A stretch of 48,085 nucleotides of DNA from Sulfuricella sp. T08 (GTDB lineage: Bacteria; Pseudomonadota; Gammaproteobacteria; Burkholderiales; Sulfuricellaceae): assembly GCF_000971475.1 (NCBI RefSeq), contig NZ_DF967538.1, positions 1-48,085 of the forward strand, written 5' to 3'. Position numbers and translations under genes: made by a program. Below the pieces are notes generated by a model that saw only the letters and a program-made list of their open reading frames with translations, did not search any database and was not told where the DNA came from. Of the stretch, positions 23,308 through 31,714 are shown one piece after another; the stretch's first letter is position 1, and each line of letters starts with the position of its first letter.

Positions 23308-25212
23308 ATGGCAACTGCCGCCAATTCACTGATTTACGCCACTGTGGACCATTTGGGTCGCCACGCCCCGTTCGACCAAATGGAACGTGAGCATGTGTTG
23401 TGGATGGCACAGCGGCTGGAATTGGGTTACTACGCCAAGGACGGAGTCATACTCTCTCCCGAACAAGGGTCGAACATCAAGTTCTATGTCATCAAGCAAG
23501 GCGTGGTTCAGGGGGAGCAAGCCGTGGCGCGTGCACAGGAAGGTACCGCCTGGCTCGAACTGCATGAAGGCGAATGCTTTCCCCTTGGCGCCTTGCTATC
23601 GAAGCGCCCCGTCACCAGCACCTACCGTGCACGGGAAAACGTCTTCTGCTACGAACTCTCGGCAGAAAATTTTCTCCAGCTCACCCACCTGAGTATCGCC
23701 TTCCACGACTTCTGTACCCGCCGTATCGCCAATCTGCTGGAGCAATCAAAACACGTCATTCAGGCGCAATACTCCCACTTCAGTGCCGAACAGCAATCCA
23801 TGTCCAGTCCTCTGTCCGCCATCATCCGCCGCGAGCCGGTGACCTGCTCTCCAGAAACACCGGTGCGAGAAGTACTGGAAACCATGCATGCTTTGGGCAT
23901 CGGCGCTATGGTGGCGACAGATCCGGATAACAAGCCGGTCGGCATCTTTACCCTGCACGATGTTTTGAACCGTGTGGCACTGGCTCAACTCGATCTGAGC
24001 CTGTCCATTTCCTCGGTGATGAGTACCGATCCCAAGACGTTGCCGCCCCAGGCACACGCTTATGAAGCGGCACTGGAAATGGCGACTCACGGCTTTCGCC
24101 ATATACTGGTGACAGAAAGCGAACGGCTGGTTGGGATTATTTCCGAGAAGGATCTGTTTTCGCTGCAGCGGGTGGGCTTGCGCCAGATCAGCTCAGCAAT
24201 TCGTAATGCCGACACGCTCGAGGCGTTAACACGGTCTGCCCACGATATCCGTCAACTGGCCCACAACATGATGGCTCAGGGCGTGGCGGCAGAACAGATG
24301 ACGCAGTTCATCTCCACCCTGAACGATCTGCTCACTGCCCGTATCATCGAGCTGGAGTGCATGGCGGCGGGCATCATGGAAAGTCCACTATACGCGGGCT
24401 TTTGCTGGATTGCGCTGGGATCGGAGGGGCGATACGAACAGACGCTCAACACCGACCAGGATAACGGGATCATCTTTCTGGTACCCGAGGAATCAAGCGC
24501 AGACCAGATGCGCCAGACTCTGCTCTCCATCGCACGCCACATCAACGAGGCGCTTGACGCCTGCGGCTTTCCATTATGCACGGGCAACATCATGGCATCC
24601 AACCCTGAGCTGTGCCTCTCCCTGGACGAGTGGAAAGAGAAATTTTCAAAATTGATCGACCACGGCGACCCACAAGCATTGCTCAACGCAACGATATTCT
24701 TTGATTTTCGACCCCTTTTCGGACAGTCCGAGCTGGCCGAAAAACTGCGCCTCTGGCTGGCCAAACAGGTCGAGAGCAACCCCCGCTTTCTCCACCAAAT
24801 GGCGACAAATGCGCTGCGCAACCGGCCTCCACTAGGGCTGGTGAGGGATTTTTCAATGGGCGAGGATCATACTCTGGACCTCAAGCTGAATGGGATATCG
24901 CCGTTTGTGGATGCTGCCCGCATCTTCAGCCTGGCTACCGGCGGACTGCAAGCAGGCACCTTGCAACGCCTGCGCCAAGCCGCAGAGCCATTGCACGTAC
25001 CCCCCAAGGAGGCAGAAGCCTGGGTGGAAGCCTTCCTTTTCATTCAGTTGTTGCGCTTGCGCCTGCATCACGAGCAGATTGAAGCCGCACAACCGCTGAG
25101 CAACCGGGTGGATCCCGATCATCTCAACAACCTCGACCGGCGCATCCTGAAAGAAGCGTTTCGCCAGGCGCGCAAGCTTCAAGCCCGGCTGGCGCTGAAT
25201 TACAATCTATGA
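23308..25212 (+). CDS. cNMP-binding/CBS/DUF294 nucleotidyltransferase-like regulator (copy 2)
   Basis: 634 residues with the same domain order as the gene at 14374: cNMP-binding (about 10-140), two CBS motifs (about 165-290), a nucleotidyltransferase-like domain with GSEGRYEQT at about 371, and a DUF294_C helical domain. The two are alike over their full length, so they come from a duplication. It begins 3 bases after the symporter stop and overlaps the exonuclease gene by 4 bases, so it belongs to the DUF4212-SSS-DUF294-exonuclease operon, a gene order seen widely in proteobacteria. Its job is probably to regulate the symporter, but the modified target is unknown. Confidence 0.9.
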   Translation: MATAANSLIYATVDHLGRHAPFDQMEREHVLWMAQRLELGYYAKDGVILSPEQGSNIKFYVIKQGVVQGEQAVARAQEGTAWLELHEGECFPLGALLSKRPVTSTYRARENVFCYELSAENFLQLTHLSIAFHDFCTRRIANLLEQSKHVIQAQYSHFSAEQQSMSSPLSAIIRREPVTCSPETPVREVLETMHALGIGAMVATDPDNKPVGIFTLHDVLNRVALAQLDLSLSISSVMSTDPKTLPPQAHAYEAALEMATHGFRHILVTESERLVGIISEKDLFSLQRVGLRQISSAIRNADTLEALTRSAHDIRQLAHNMMAQGVAAEQMTQFISTLNDLLTARIIELECMAAGIMESPLYAGFCWIALGSEGRYEQTLNTDQDNGIIFLVPEESSADQMRQTLLSIARHINEALDACGFPLCTGNIMASNPELCLSLDEWKEKFSKLIDHGDPQALLNATIFFDFRPLFGQSELAEKLRLWLAKQVESNPRFLHQMATNALRNRPPLGLVRDFSMGEDHTLDLKLNGISPFVDAARIFSLATGGLQAGTLQRLRQAAEPLHVPPKEAEAWVEAFLFIQLLRLRLHHEQIEAAQPLSNRVDPDHLNNLDRRILKEAFRQARKLQARLALNYNL

Positions 25213-25922
25213 GATCTATGAGCTGGCTATCCCGTTTTTTTACCGCCCACCCCGAGCTCACGCCGGAACAGGCCCAGCGTCTGGCGGCCTGGCAGGCCCT
25301 GCCGGCAGCCGACTTGCGGCAGTCTTTTTCCTTAAGCCGCTATGTAGTGGTAGACGTAGAAACCAGCGGCCTGAATCTCGCCAAGGATCACCTGATCGCA
25401 ATCGGTGCCGTAGCGGTACAAGGAGGGAAAATCAATCTCGCAGACAGTCTTGAAATCGTGTTGCAACAAAGACACGCCAGCAACAAAGACAACATCCTCA
25501 TTCACGGCATAGGCGGCACGGCGCAGGAAGAAGGGGTGCAACCAGTGGAGGCGTTACTGTTGTTCCTGGAGTATCTGGGCAAGTCGCCGCTCATTGCCTT
25601 TCATGTCGAGTTCGACGAAACCATGGTCAGGCGTGCGCTGAAAAGTAAAATCGGGATGGACTTCAAACACCCCTGGGTAGATCTGGCCTATATCGCACCC
25701 GCCCTTTACCCGGATTTGGCACGCCAATTCCGCGCACTGGACGACTGGACAAATTACTTCGGCATTCGCAACTATGCCCGCCATAATGCCTTGGCAGACG
25801 CGCTATCCACCGCACAATTGTTTCTTGCCTTGAGCGAACGCATGGCGGAAAAGTCTATCGAGCGCTACAAAGAACTGCAAGAACTGGATAAAGCCCAGCG
25901 CTGGGTGGATCGAATCGGCTGA
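25209..25922 (+). CDS. DEDDh-family 3'-5' exonuclease (DnaQ-like)
   Basis: 237 residues. After a 40-residue leader the exonuclease domain shows all DEDDh residues: D49 and E51 in VVDVETSGL, D136 in FHVEFDETMV, and H192 with D197 in RHNALADALST. Such enzymes remove nucleotides from 3' ends, but this subgroup lacks polymerase partners. It lies at the end of many symporter-DUF294 operons, where its purpose is unclear. Hydrolysis of a signal nucleotide or RNA is conceivable. The ATG overlaps the DUF294 stop; another ATG nine bases later (25218) is possible. Length fits the stand-alone family and not a full epsilon subunit replacement. Confidence 0.88.
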   Translation: MRSMSWLSRFFTAHPELTPEQAQRLAAWQALPAADLRQSFSLSRYVVVDVETSGLNLAKDHLIAIGAVAVQGGKINLADSLEIVLQQRHASNKDNILIHGIGGTAQEEGVQPVEALLLFLEYLGKSPLIAFHVEFDETMVRRALKSKIGMDFKHPWVDLAYIAPALYPDLARQFRALDDWTNYFGIRNYARHNALADALSTAQLFLALSERMAEKSIERYKELQELDKAQRWVDRIG

Positions 25923-26306
25923 TTCAAAACTCCCTTTCAGACTTGTCATAGTGAGCCGATTTATCCAGCATAAAACAGTCATTCAGGTGCCTGACTGGCA
26001 CTTCTCAACCATGGCCAGTCTCCAGACTACCCTCCTTAGTTTCACGCCTAACCTTGCAGAGCAAGCAAGGAGATGCTGATTGTTCCCGAGCTTTGAGTCG
26101 TCGATAGAAATATACGGTTCTGTCGTGTTGCCGGCGCCGTCTTTGACGCCGACTTGGCGGGGCTTTTTGGCAGATCCAACCATCTTGGCCAATCATAGAC
26201 AGAGTCTTCGCGCGGGCGCAATTGAGCTAAGATTTAATTCTGAGCTGCATCAGCCAATGAAGATCGCCAGAGGCGAACGGCTCCGGCAGCGTCAAAAGGA
26301 TCTCCC
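25923..26306. other. Non-coding gap before the cation ATPase
   Basis: About 380 bases without a supported gene. Overlapping short frames on both strands (for example a 69-codon minus-strand frame at 25983-26192 with a TTG start) have no recognisable domain. An AAAAGGATCTCCC block just before 26307 provides the ATPase ribosome binding site. No clear terminator follows the exonuclease gene. Confidence 0.5.
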
Positions 26307-29042
26307 ATGAAGATTCATCAACTTTCCGCCGATGAAGCGATCGCGAGCCTGCGCAGCACGCCGCAGGGGTTGTTGTCAGTCGAGGCGACACGCCGGCTCC
26401 TCGAATTCGGGCCCAACCGCGTCCAGAAAGTTACCCGCGAGTCATTGATACTGCGCTTTCTCAAGCAATTTACCCAATTCTTCTCCCTGATCTTGTGGAT
26501 TGCCGCCGGCCTGGCCTTTCTCGCCGAATGGAGCGCTCCCGTGCAGGGCATGGCAAAGGTGGGCTACGCCATCATCGCGGTGATCCTGGTTAGCGGCCTG
26601 TTCTCTTTCTGGCAGGAATACCGTGTCGAACAAACCCTGGTCGCATTGCGCAAGCTGCTGCCGCAGCAGGTCAAGGTGTCACGGGAAGACAAGGTGGACC
26701 AGATCGACGTGGAGCAACTGGTGCCGGGAGATATCGTCCTCCTGGAACAAGGCGACTACATTCCAGCAGACTGCCGCCTGATTGAGGCTTTCGGCGTCAG
26801 GGTCAATAACGCGACGGTAACCGGGGAATCACTCCCCAAAGCGCGAGATATTTCACCCTCCGAAGAAAGTGAATTGATCCACGGCAAAAACATATTGCTT
26901 GCCGGCACCTCGATGGTATCCGGGCAGGCCAAGGCGGTTGTCTTCGCTACCGGTATGCATACTGAACTCGGCAAAATTGCCCGTCTCACCCAGGTGAGTG
27001 GGGAAACGATTTCTCCTTTGCAAAAGGAGGTCGCGCACCTCAGTCGGCTGATTGCAGCCCTGGCCGTCCTGATCGGGTTGGTATTCTTCGCGATCGGCTG
27101 GGCAATCAACGTGCCTTTCTGGCAAGACTTCATTTTTGCCATCGGCATCATTGTCGCCATGGTGCCGGAAGGGCTGCTCCCGACCTTGACCTTGGCACTC
27201 GTTCTCGCCACCCAGCGCATGGCAAAACGAAATGTCCTTATCCGTTACCTGCCTTCGGTCGAAACGCTGGGAGCCGTCACGGTAATTTGTACGGATAAGA
27301 CCGGTACGCTGACCCAGAACCGGATGGCGGTAAAGCAGCTTTTCCTGGGAGGAACGTTCGTTTTGCCGGTTGCAGCCAAACAAGTGCGGCAGTTCGCGGA
27401 TCACTATCTGCCTTTCTTCCTGGCGGCGCATCTATGCCACGATCTCAAGGAAGGCGAGCAGCGTGGCGAAAAAGTTCTTTTCGGGGATCCCATGGAGATC
27501 GCATTGGTCAAAATGGCGCAGCAAGTCCTGCCTACGCCCCCTACGTACCGGAGGCTGGACGAAATCCCTTTCGACGCTGACCGCATGAGACTCAGCACGG
27601 TGCATGAAATGCCGGATGGCCCTACGCTGTTCTGCAAAGGCGCGCCGGAAACCGTCTTGCTTCTGTGCAACCGCATCCTGGTGGAGGGGGAGATGCACCC
27701 GTTCACCCCAGAACTGCGCGAGAAGGCCCGCGAATCCCAGGATGCCATGGCCCGGCAAGGGTTGCGTGTCCTCGCCTTTGCGTACCGTCAAGTGGAACAC
27801 CCAGGACAACATCAGCACCTGGAGGAGGAACTCGTTTTCACGGGACTTGCCGGCCTGGAAGACCCGCCGCGCCCGGAGGTGCCGGAGGCGATCCGCAAAT
27901 GCCACGGGGCGGGCATCAGGGTGATCATGGTTACCGGCGATCACCCTCACACTGCCCGGGCGATCGCCCGGGAAATAGGACTCGTCCAGTCAGACGACCC
28001 GCTCGTGATCACTGGGGAACAACTACGCGGTTTCTCTGTTACGCAACTTCGGCTCGTCCTGGATACGCCAGAGCTTATCTTTGCCCGGGTCGGCGCGGAC
28101 CAGAAAATGCGCATTGTGGACGCACTGAAACAAAAGCAGCATGTGGTGGCAGTGACGGGCGATGGTGTAAACGACGCTCCGGCCCTGAAAAGCGCGCACA
28201 TTGGCATCGCCATGGGGATTACCGGCACCGACGTGGCTAAAGAAGCAGCCGACATGGTCTTGCTGGACGACAATTTCGCCAGCATCGTGAACGCCATCGA
28301 GGAAGGGCGTGCCGTCTTCGAAAATATCCGCAAGTTCCTCACCTATATCCTGGCGCACAATGTTCCGGAATTGATTCCATATCTCGGCTTTGCGCTGTTT
28401 AATATTCCGCTCCCATTGACACCCGTCCAGATTCTATCCATCGACATGGCAACCGATTCGCTCACCGCCCTCGGACTTGGTATCGAAAAGCCCGACCCGC
28501 AGGTCATGCAGCGACCTCCCCGCTCGCAGCGCGAGCGGCTGTTCGATTGGTCTCTGGCGCTGCGTGCCTACCTGTTCCTGGGCCTGATCGAAGCTGTCGC
28601 AAGCATGGCGGCTTTCTTTTTCGTCCTCAACGGAGGAGGCTGGAAATACGGCCATAATCTGGCAACCAACGATCCGCTTTACCTACAAGCCACCACCGCC
28701 TGCCTGAGCGCCATTGTTGTGATGCAAATCGTGAACGTATTCCTGTGTCGGAGTGACATCAGGTCTGTAGTTTCCACCGGCCTCTTCAGCAACCGGTTGA
28801 TTGTTTGGGGCGTCATACTGGAGATTGCGCTGATTCTGCTCATCGACTATACCCCCTGGGGCAATGTCATCTTGGGAACGGCGCCGATTGTGGGGAAAGT
28901 TTGGCTTTTTGTTCTTCCTTTCGCAGTCGGCCTTCTGATCCTGGAAGAATTTCGGAAGTGGAGCGTCCGGGTGAGACTGTTCAATCGCGTTTGGGGTTCA
29001 ATATGCAGTCTCATCAAGGTCAGCCTCGGCAGCCGGCCGTAG
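26307..29042 (+). CDS. P2-type cation-transporting ATPase
   Basis: A 911-residue P-type ATPase of full length. The N-terminal cation-ATPase domain (about 3-60) is followed by TM1-TM2 and the actuator domain with TGES near 172. TM3-TM4 contains VPEGLLPT, a PEGL motif of P2 pumps. The phosphorylation site DKTGTLT lies near 330, the nucleotide-binding domain has KGAPE, the hinge TGDGVND lies near 618, and the C-terminal transport helices complete it. The PEGL motif and the C-terminal helices place it with Ca2+ or Na+/K+-type pumps rather than heavy-metal P1B pumps, and no CPC motif is seen. Ion choice cannot be read from sequence by eye. It converges with kup across a 76-base gap and fits the ion-homeostasis theme of the region. 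Confidence 0.93.
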   Translation: MKIHQLSADEAIASLRSTPQGLLSVEATRRLLEFGPNRVQKVTRESLILRFLKQFTQFFSLILWIAAGLAFLAEWSAPVQGMAKVGYAIIAVILVSGLFSFWQEYRVEQTLVALRKLLPQQVKVSREDKVDQIDVEQLVPGDIVLLEQGDYIPADCRLIEAFGVRVNNATVTGESLPKARDISPSEESELIHGKNILLAGTSMVSGQAKAVVFATGMHTELGKIARLTQVSGETISPLQKEVAHLSRLIAALAVLIGLVFFAIGWAINVPFWQDFIFAIGIIVAMVPEGLLPTLTLALVLATQRMAKRNVLIRYLPSVETLGAVTVICTDKTGTLTQNRMAVKQLFLGGTFVLPVAAKQVRQFADHYLPFFLAAHLCHDLKEGEQRGEKVLFGDPMEIALVKMAQQVLPTPPTYRRLDEIPFDADRMRLSTVHEMPDGPTLFCKGAPETVLLLCNRILVEGEMHPFTPELREKARESQDAMARQGLRVLAFAYRQVEHPGQHQHLEEELVFTGLAGLEDPPRPEVPEAIRKCHGAGIRVIMVTGDHPHTARAIAREIGLVQSDDPLVITGEQLRGFSVTQLRLVLDTPELIFARVGADQKMRIVDALKQKQHVVAVTGDGVNDAPALKSAHIGIAMGITGTDVAKEAADMVLLDDNFASIVNAIEEGRAVFENIRKFLTYILAHNVPELIPYLGFALFNIPLPLTPVQILSIDMATDSLTALGLGIEKPDPQVMQRPPRSQRERLFDWSLALRAYLFLGLIEAVASMAAFFFVLNGGGWKYGHNLATNDPLYLQATTACLSAIVVMQIVNVFLCRSDIRSVVSTGLFSNRLIVWGVILEIALILLIDYTPWGNVILGTAPIVGKVWLFVLPFAVGLLILEEFRKWSVRVRLFNRVWGSICSLIKVSLGSRP

Positions 29043-29118
29043 AATGCACTGTAGTGAAGTACCCCTGAACCTTGCCTCTTAGCTGCCGCTTATCCAGTAG
29101 CCCGCCTTCATCACCATT

Positions 29119-30999
29119 TCAAAGCACCACCTGAGTACCAACCTCGACTACCCGGTTGGGAGGGATTTTGAAAAAGCTGGCCGCACTACCTGCATTACGG
29201 AACATGGCAATAAACAACTTCTCGCGCCACATCGCCATTTCCGAGCCCAGCCGGGGAATCAGCGTTTCCCTGCCGAGGAAGTAAGAGGTGGTCATCATAT
29301 CGAAAGACAGGCCATATCGCTCACAGAGTTCCAGGGCCTTGGGTATGTCGGGATCATCCTTGAAACCGTAGCGAACGATCACACGGTAGAAATTGTTCGG
29401 CAGTACCTGCACCTCGACCCAGTCAATCTCCGGGACATGGGGTACGTCTTCCACTAGCACGGTCACAATGGCGATACGCTCATGCAGCACCATATTGTGT
29501 TTCAGGTTGTGCAACAGTGCATGGGGCACGGCGTCGGGATTGCCCGACAGAAACACCGCCGTGCGCGGCACCCGCGTTAACGAGCCAGAATCCAACCCCC
29601 GGATAAACGGTTCAATAGCGATCGCTTCGCTCTCCATGCGGGTACGCAAGAGTTTACGTCCCTGTTTCCAGGTGCTCATCAGGGTGAACACGCCCAGGCC
29701 GAATACCAGTGGGAACCAGCCGCCATCCTCGATTTTGATGGCGTTGGCGGCGAAGAAGGCAAGATCGATCGCCAGAAAGAATGAGATCAGCAGCCCGCTC
29801 CGAATCCATCCCCACCCCCACAGATGGCGCACGACGATGAAAGCGAGGATAGAGGTGATGGTCATCGTGCCAGTCACGGCGATACCGTAAGCCGCCCCCA
29901 GATTGGTAGAGCTGCGGAACCCCAGAACCAGGGCAATCACCGCGAGCAGCAGCGCCCAGTTGATTCCAGGCAGATAGATTTGCCCGATCTCCCGCTCCGA
30001 TGTTTGCTGCACCTCCATGCGCGGCGAATAACCCAATTGGATCGCCTGCCGGGTTATCGAAAATGCCCCGGAGATCACTGCCTGCGAGGCGATCACCGTG
30101 GCCGCCGTGGCCAGGGCAACCAAGGGATAGAGCGCCCAGTTCGGGGCCAGCAGGTAAAACGGGTTCTGGATCGCAGCCGAGTTATGCAGCAATAGCGCGC
30201 CCTGGCCGAAATAATTGAGCACCAGAGCGGGCAGAACGAGGCCGAACCAGGCGAGCTGAATGGGCTTGCGGCCGAAGTGTCCCATGTCGGCATAAAGCGC
30301 CTCGGCACCGGTCAGCGCCAGCACCACCCCGCCCAGCGCGAGAAATCCAAGCCAGGGGTTTGATGCGAGAAAAACAAAGCCATAGGCTGGGTTGAGCGAC
30401 TTGACTACATTCGGCTCGGTCAGGATGTTGACGATCCCCAGCAGCGCCAGAGTTCCGAACCACAGGCACATGATCGGGCCGAACAGGGCGCCGATGCCCG
30501 CCGTGCCTTTGCGCTGGAAGGAGAACAGGGCGACCAGCACCCCAATGGTAACTGGGATCACGTAAGCCTTGAGCGCCGGAGTGGCCACCTCCAGTCCCTC
30601 GACGGCGGAGAGCACCGAAATGGCTGGGGTGATCACACCGTCCCCGTAAAACAGTGCTGCGCCGACGATGCCCGCCAGCATGATCGCCGCCCGCCCGCGT
30701 TGGCCCTCGGCCTTATGCAGGGCTAGGGCCATCAGCGCCATGATGCCGCCTTCGCCCCGGTTATCGGCGCGCATGATGAAGGCAACGTATTTGATTGACA
30801 CTACGATCACCAGCGACCAGAAGATCAGGGACAGGATGCCGAGGACGTTATCCGGCGTAACTGGAACCGGATGCGCACCGGCGAATACTTCCTTGATGGC
30901 GTAGAGCGGGCTGGTGCCGATGTCGCCGTAAACGATTCCCAGCGCAGCCAAGGAAAGTGGGGCCAGGCGGTGGTCTTGGTGTGCCTCTTGTTGGGTCAT
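29119..30999 (-). CDS. kup: Kup potassium transporter
   Basis: 626 residues, close to the E. coli Kup length. The N-terminal signature GIVYGDIGTSPLYAIKE, then RADNRGEGGIMAL, FYGDGVITPAISVLSAVEGL and twelve membrane segments identify the KUP/HAK/KT family. A cytoplasmic C-terminal domain of about 170 residues follows. The family takes up K+ with protons. AGGAGA precedes the ATG. It is the third gene of an operon after kdpD and kdpE (23-base gap to kdpE), an unusual pairing because KdpDE normally controls kdpFABC. No kdpFABC genes are present in the window. K+-limitation control of kup by this pair is the natural inference. Confidence 0.96.
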   Translation of the reverse strand: MTQQEAHQDHRLAPLSLAALGIVYGDIGTSPLYAIKEVFAGAHPVPVTPDNVLGILSLIFWSLVIVVSIKYVAFIMRADNRGEGGIMALMALALHKAEGQRGRAAIMLAGIVGAALFYGDGVITPAISVLSAVEGLEVATPALKAYVIPVTIGVLVALFSFQRKGTAGIGALFGPIMCLWFGTLALLGIVNILTEPNVVKSLNPAYGFVFLASNPWLGFLALGGVVLALTGAEALYADMGHFGRKPIQLAWFGLVLPALVLNYFGQGALLLHNSAAIQNPFYLLAPNWALYPLVALATAATVIASQAVISGAFSITRQAIQLGYSPRMEVQQTSEREIGQIYLPGINWALLLAVIALVLGFRSSTNLGAAYGIAVTGTMTITSILAFIVVRHLWGWGWIRSGLLISFFLAIDLAFFAANAIKIEDGGWFPLVFGLGVFTLMSTWKQGRKLLRTRMESEAIAIEPFIRGLDSGSLTRVPRTAVFLSGNPDAVPHALLHNLKHNMVLHERIAIVTVLVEDVPHVPEIDWVEVQVLPNNFYRVIVRYGFKDDPDIPKALELCERYGLSFDMMTTSYFLGRETLIPRLGSEMAMWREKLFIAMFRNAGSAASFFKIPPNRVVEVGTQVVL

Positions 31000-31022
31000 A
31001 AATTCTCCTGATTCCGAATGGA

Positions 31023-31712
31023 TTAAGACTTGAAACGGTAGCCCACGCCGGTCTCGGTCAGGAGGTACTTCGGCTGGGCGGGATCGGCTTCCAGTTTCTG
31101 GCGAAGATGGCCGACGTAGATCCGCAGATAATGGTTGCTCTCGACGAAAGACGGCCCCCAGACCTCGCGCAGCAGATGACGATGGGTCAGGACCTTGCCC
31201 GGATTGGCCATCAGGATGGCGAGCAGGCGGTATTCGATTTGCGTGAGGTGGACGGGCTCGCCGCTTCGTGTGACCACACGCTTGGAAAGGTCGGCCTGGA
31301 CATCGCCAAAAGAGACTACGGGGCTGCTCTCGCTGCTTTTGCCTTGCCGCCGCAAGAGTGCGCGCACGCGAGCGAGCAACTCACCGACGCCGAAGGGTTT
31401 GGTCAGGTAATCATCTGCCCCGGCGTCCAGCGCGACGATCTTGTCGTTCTCGGTGGAGCGCGCCGACAGGATCAGGATCGGCACCGCGGACCAGCCGCGT
31501 AGGTCGCGGATGAATTCAACGCCATCCAGATCGGGCAGACCGAGATCGAGAACGATCAGGTCGGGCTTGCGGGTGCCGGCCTCGACCAGCCCCTGCTTGC
31601 CGCTTTCCGCCTCGAACACGCGGCAGCCTTCGGCCTCCAGCGCGGAACGGACGAAGCGGCGAATCTGCTTCTCGTCTTCGACGATGACGACGCTCGGAGA
31701 GATTTCGCTCAT
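31023..31712 (-). CDS. kdpE: KdpE-type response regulator
   Basis: 229 residues. The receiver has E12-D13 and phospho-acceptor D56 (LIVLDLGLPDLDG), and the switch Lys is in YLTKPFGVGELLARV. The winged helix ends with LRIYVGHLRQKLE and TETGVGYRF, as in KdpE. The start codon lies 2 bases after the kdpD stop, and GAGGAGAG inside the end of kdpD serves as its ribosome binding site, so translation is coupled. Regulation of the downstream kup gene, 23 bases away in the same transcript, implies positive feedback or autoregulation. Family assignment is firm; the target is inferred. Confidence 0.93.
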   Translation of the reverse strand: MSEISPSVVIVEDEKQIRRFVRSALEAEGCRVFEAESGKQGLVEAGTRKPDLIVLDLGLPDLDGVEFIRDLRGWSAVPILILSARSTENDKIVALDAGADDYLTKPFGVGELLARVRALLRRQGKSSESSPVVSFGDVQADLSKRVVTRSGEPVHLTQIEYRLLAILMANPGKVLTHRHLLREVWGPSFVESNHYLRIYVGHLRQKLEADPAQPKYLLTETGVGYRFKS

Positions 31713-31714
31713 AT

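Noticed and set aside
25983-26192. A 69-codon minus-strand frame between exonuclease and ATPase genes
   Set aside because: It has a TTG start, no ribosome binding site, no domain and several competing frames in the same stretch.
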